Source: Sporisorium sorghi
Taxonomy: Eukaryota; Basidiomycota; Ustilaginomycetes; Ustilaginales; Ustilaginaceae
Length of the DNA: 40,161 bases
Reading direction: 5' to 3'
Assembly (NCBI GenBank): GCA_023212695.1
Contig: JALCCG010000196.1
Coordinates: 1-40,161, forward strand
A model generated the notes under the pieces. It searched no databases. It was given only the letters and a program-made list of their open reading frames with translations, and was not told where the DNA came from. The position numbers were made by a program, and so were the translations under genes. Below are positions 38,706 through 40,161 of the stretch, piece by piece. The number at the start of each line of letters is the position of its first letter. Position 1 is the stretch's first letter.

Positions 38706-39961
38706 ATTTTTCAGTTAGGTTGACCCTATTCACCACCAAACGTGCAGACCAGGTTGACCTGGGGGGTGCGTGCTTTTTTGGAATTTACACAAATTGACGC
38801 GACCAGGTTGACCAGTGTAAAAAAAAAGTTTCTTAGCAGGTTGACCACGTAAAAAGGTTGGAGTTTGATTTCCTTGAACCTTCATCTCTCAACCACACCC
38901 TCTTGCAAAATGCCTGCTCCTCTAAGCAAGGACATGCACCAAAGAATCATTCATGCAGTGCATGATCTCAAGTACAGCTATGCAAAGGCAGCAAAGGAGC
39001 TGCAGACGTCACAGGGTACTGTCAAGCACATCTACAAGTGATGGCTCAACACTGGAAGCGCAGCTGTGCAGCCCATGGGTGGAAACTGGGTGCCTGTCAT
39101 ACAGCAGGAGCAGCTGGACTTCCTGGAAGTGCAGCTAGATCAACTGGACACTGCTGTGACACTTGAAACCCTGCAGGCGTGCATGAGCACCCAGTTTGGA
39201 ACGCTGTACTCCATCAGCAGCATATGGTGCAGCATCACGCAGAAGCTGCAGTTCAGGCTCAAGTGCACACATCTCATGCTGCAGACCTACAATGACAGCA
39301 TGCGCATCCATGCACACCATGCATGGTGCACGCAGTTCCTGTAAGAAGGTTTCAGTCTGATGGACTGCATCTACGTTGATGAATCTGGGTTCAATCTGCA
39401 CCAGATACGCACGCTCAAGTATGCATGCAAGGGACAGCGCACCATCCAGGTGCGTCCAAGCCGCAAAGGAAAGAATACATCACTGGTAATTGCTGCAGCA
39501 AAAGAAGGAATCATTGCATATGATTACAAACTTGGTGCTTATAATGGTGCATCATTCTCTGCATTCATTGCAGATGTCTTACTTCCTGCATTGGAGCGCA
39601 TGGGTATGCACAACAAGATGAACATCATGGATAACTGCAGGATTCACTACAACCCGGGTGTGCGTGCAGCTATAGAGGCTGCAGGCCATCAGCTGCGCTT
39701 CCTGCCTGCTTATTCCCCCTTCCTCAACGCTGCAGAATGGGTGTTTGTGCATATCAAGCCCCAGATGCACAAGGACAGGTTCAACACCTGGGAGTACATG
39801 GTCATGCGCATGCAGGGAGAGATAGAGCGCATCACACCTGACAAAACAAGTGGCTGGATACGCAAAGTCTGTAGAAATGCTCTCGAAGCACTGCAGCTGC
39901 AACCCCTGGGCCTCACGTACGCCACACAGCACTACCAAGAAATTAGGTCAACCTGAAAAAT
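38706..39961 (+). mobile_element. Tc1/mariner-type DNA transposon, probably inactive
   Basis: This element of about 1.25 kb surrounds a DD34E transposase frame. The left end has ATTTTTCAG, then TTA, then GGTTGACC (38706-38725). The right end is the inverse with the TTA missing (39946-39961). GGTTGACC recurs at 38752-38759, 38806-38813 and 38839-38846, probably transposase-binding repeats on the left side. The exact outer borders are uncertain because no clear TA duplication is visible beyond both ends. It begins only a few bases after the MITE. Confidence 0.7.
38910..39956 (+). pseudogene. Tc1/mariner (DD34E) transposase with two in-frame stops
   Basis: One reading frame of 349 codons from the ATG at 38910 (MPAPLSKDMHQRIIHAVHDL) is interrupted by TGA at 39039 and TAA at 39342. 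The N-terminus is a helix-turn-helix type (YAKAAKELQTSQGTVKHIY). The catalytic core starts CIYVDESGFN (first Asp). The second Asp is in IMDNCRIH (codon at 39630), and the Glu is in FLNAAEW (codon at 39735), with 34 residues between them. The TGA lies where CGA (Arg) would fit and the TAA where CAA would fit, so each is one C-to-T change. The natural stop TGA at 39954-39956 lies inside the right terminal repeat. The longest intact piece (39360-39956) keeps all three catalytic residues but lacks the DNA-binding domain. Confidence 0.85.
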
Positions 39962-40161
39962 CAACTGTTACGCCTCAAGGGTCTGGAGACCTCGCGAGGT
40001 GTTGTCGAGTGGTGCTGGGGTGGCGAGGCTTGAGGCAAGGGGTCCTGGTACTACTTGGAGGTCCAGGTTCATCAAGTGCATGCAGGGTGTTCTAGGAATG
40101 GTCTGAGATTTCCACCTACAGGTGTGAGTAGAGAAAATACAATTGACAAGCTAAGACAAGG
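39962..40161. other. Right margin with nested inverted repeats
   Basis: There is no gene. A 12-bp palindrome ACCTCGCGAGGT (39989-40000) sits between inverted copies of GCCTCAAG (39972-39979 and 40029-40036). This may be the edge of another mobile element cut by the window end. Confidence 0.4.

Noticed and set aside
39021..39071. A 51-nt GT-AG intron removing the first transposase stop
   Set aside because: It would delete part of the helix-turn-helix, and the donor GTCAAG is poor; a CGA-to-TGA mutation is simpler.

Overview
The window reads as nuclear DNA of a basidiomycete, most likely a smut fungus (Ustilaginales). The evidence is dense, mostly single-exon, GC-rich genes, a few short GT-AG introns (65-117 bp), pyrimidine-rich leaders, long low-complexity insertions (polyQ, polyA, Ser/Pro) and a typical fungal gene set. 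The species cannot be read from the sequence. The left edge holds a 24-base C homopolymer and may be a contig end. The right end, about 38.18 kb onward, is AT-richer and holds mobile DNA.

Layout, left to right: a wax-synthase-like membrane acyltransferase (-) and mitochondrial ribosomal protein uL14m (-); a 2.3 kb divergent spacer; a protein kinase A catalytic subunit with a long polyQ-bearing N-terminus (+); Elongator subunit ELP1 (+), convergent with the helicase HCS1 (-); the proteasome lid subunit RPN8 (-), divergent from PGS1 (+, first committed step to cardiolipin); HIS3 (+, three exons, Gcn4-type site upstream); a 3.7 kb spacer with no convincing gene; a FAM72-domain protein (+); a 1307-residue BTB/POZ protein (+), convergent with an oxysterol-binding-protein homologue with PH and ORD domains (-); a family III CoA-transferase (-); an uncharacterised disordered protein (-) carrying a cyclin-docking RRLFG motif, about two dozen S/T-P sites and a KEN box; then a 517-bp miniature inverted-repeat element with 105-bp arms, and about 16 bp further a Tc1/mariner (DD34E) element whose transposase frame is broken by two stop codons.

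The genes are unlinked housekeeping and signalling functions: lipid metabolism and transport, translation, proteolysis, tRNA modification, DNA metabolism, His synthesis and cAMP signalling. I see no metabolic gene cluster or defence-like operon. The points most worth a second look are the uncharacterised candidate cell-cycle protein at 35750-37477, the paired mobile elements at the right end, the altered lipid-binding motif and FFAT-like motif of the ORP, the splice architecture of RPN8 and HIS3, and a 9-codon upstream ORF just before ELP1.
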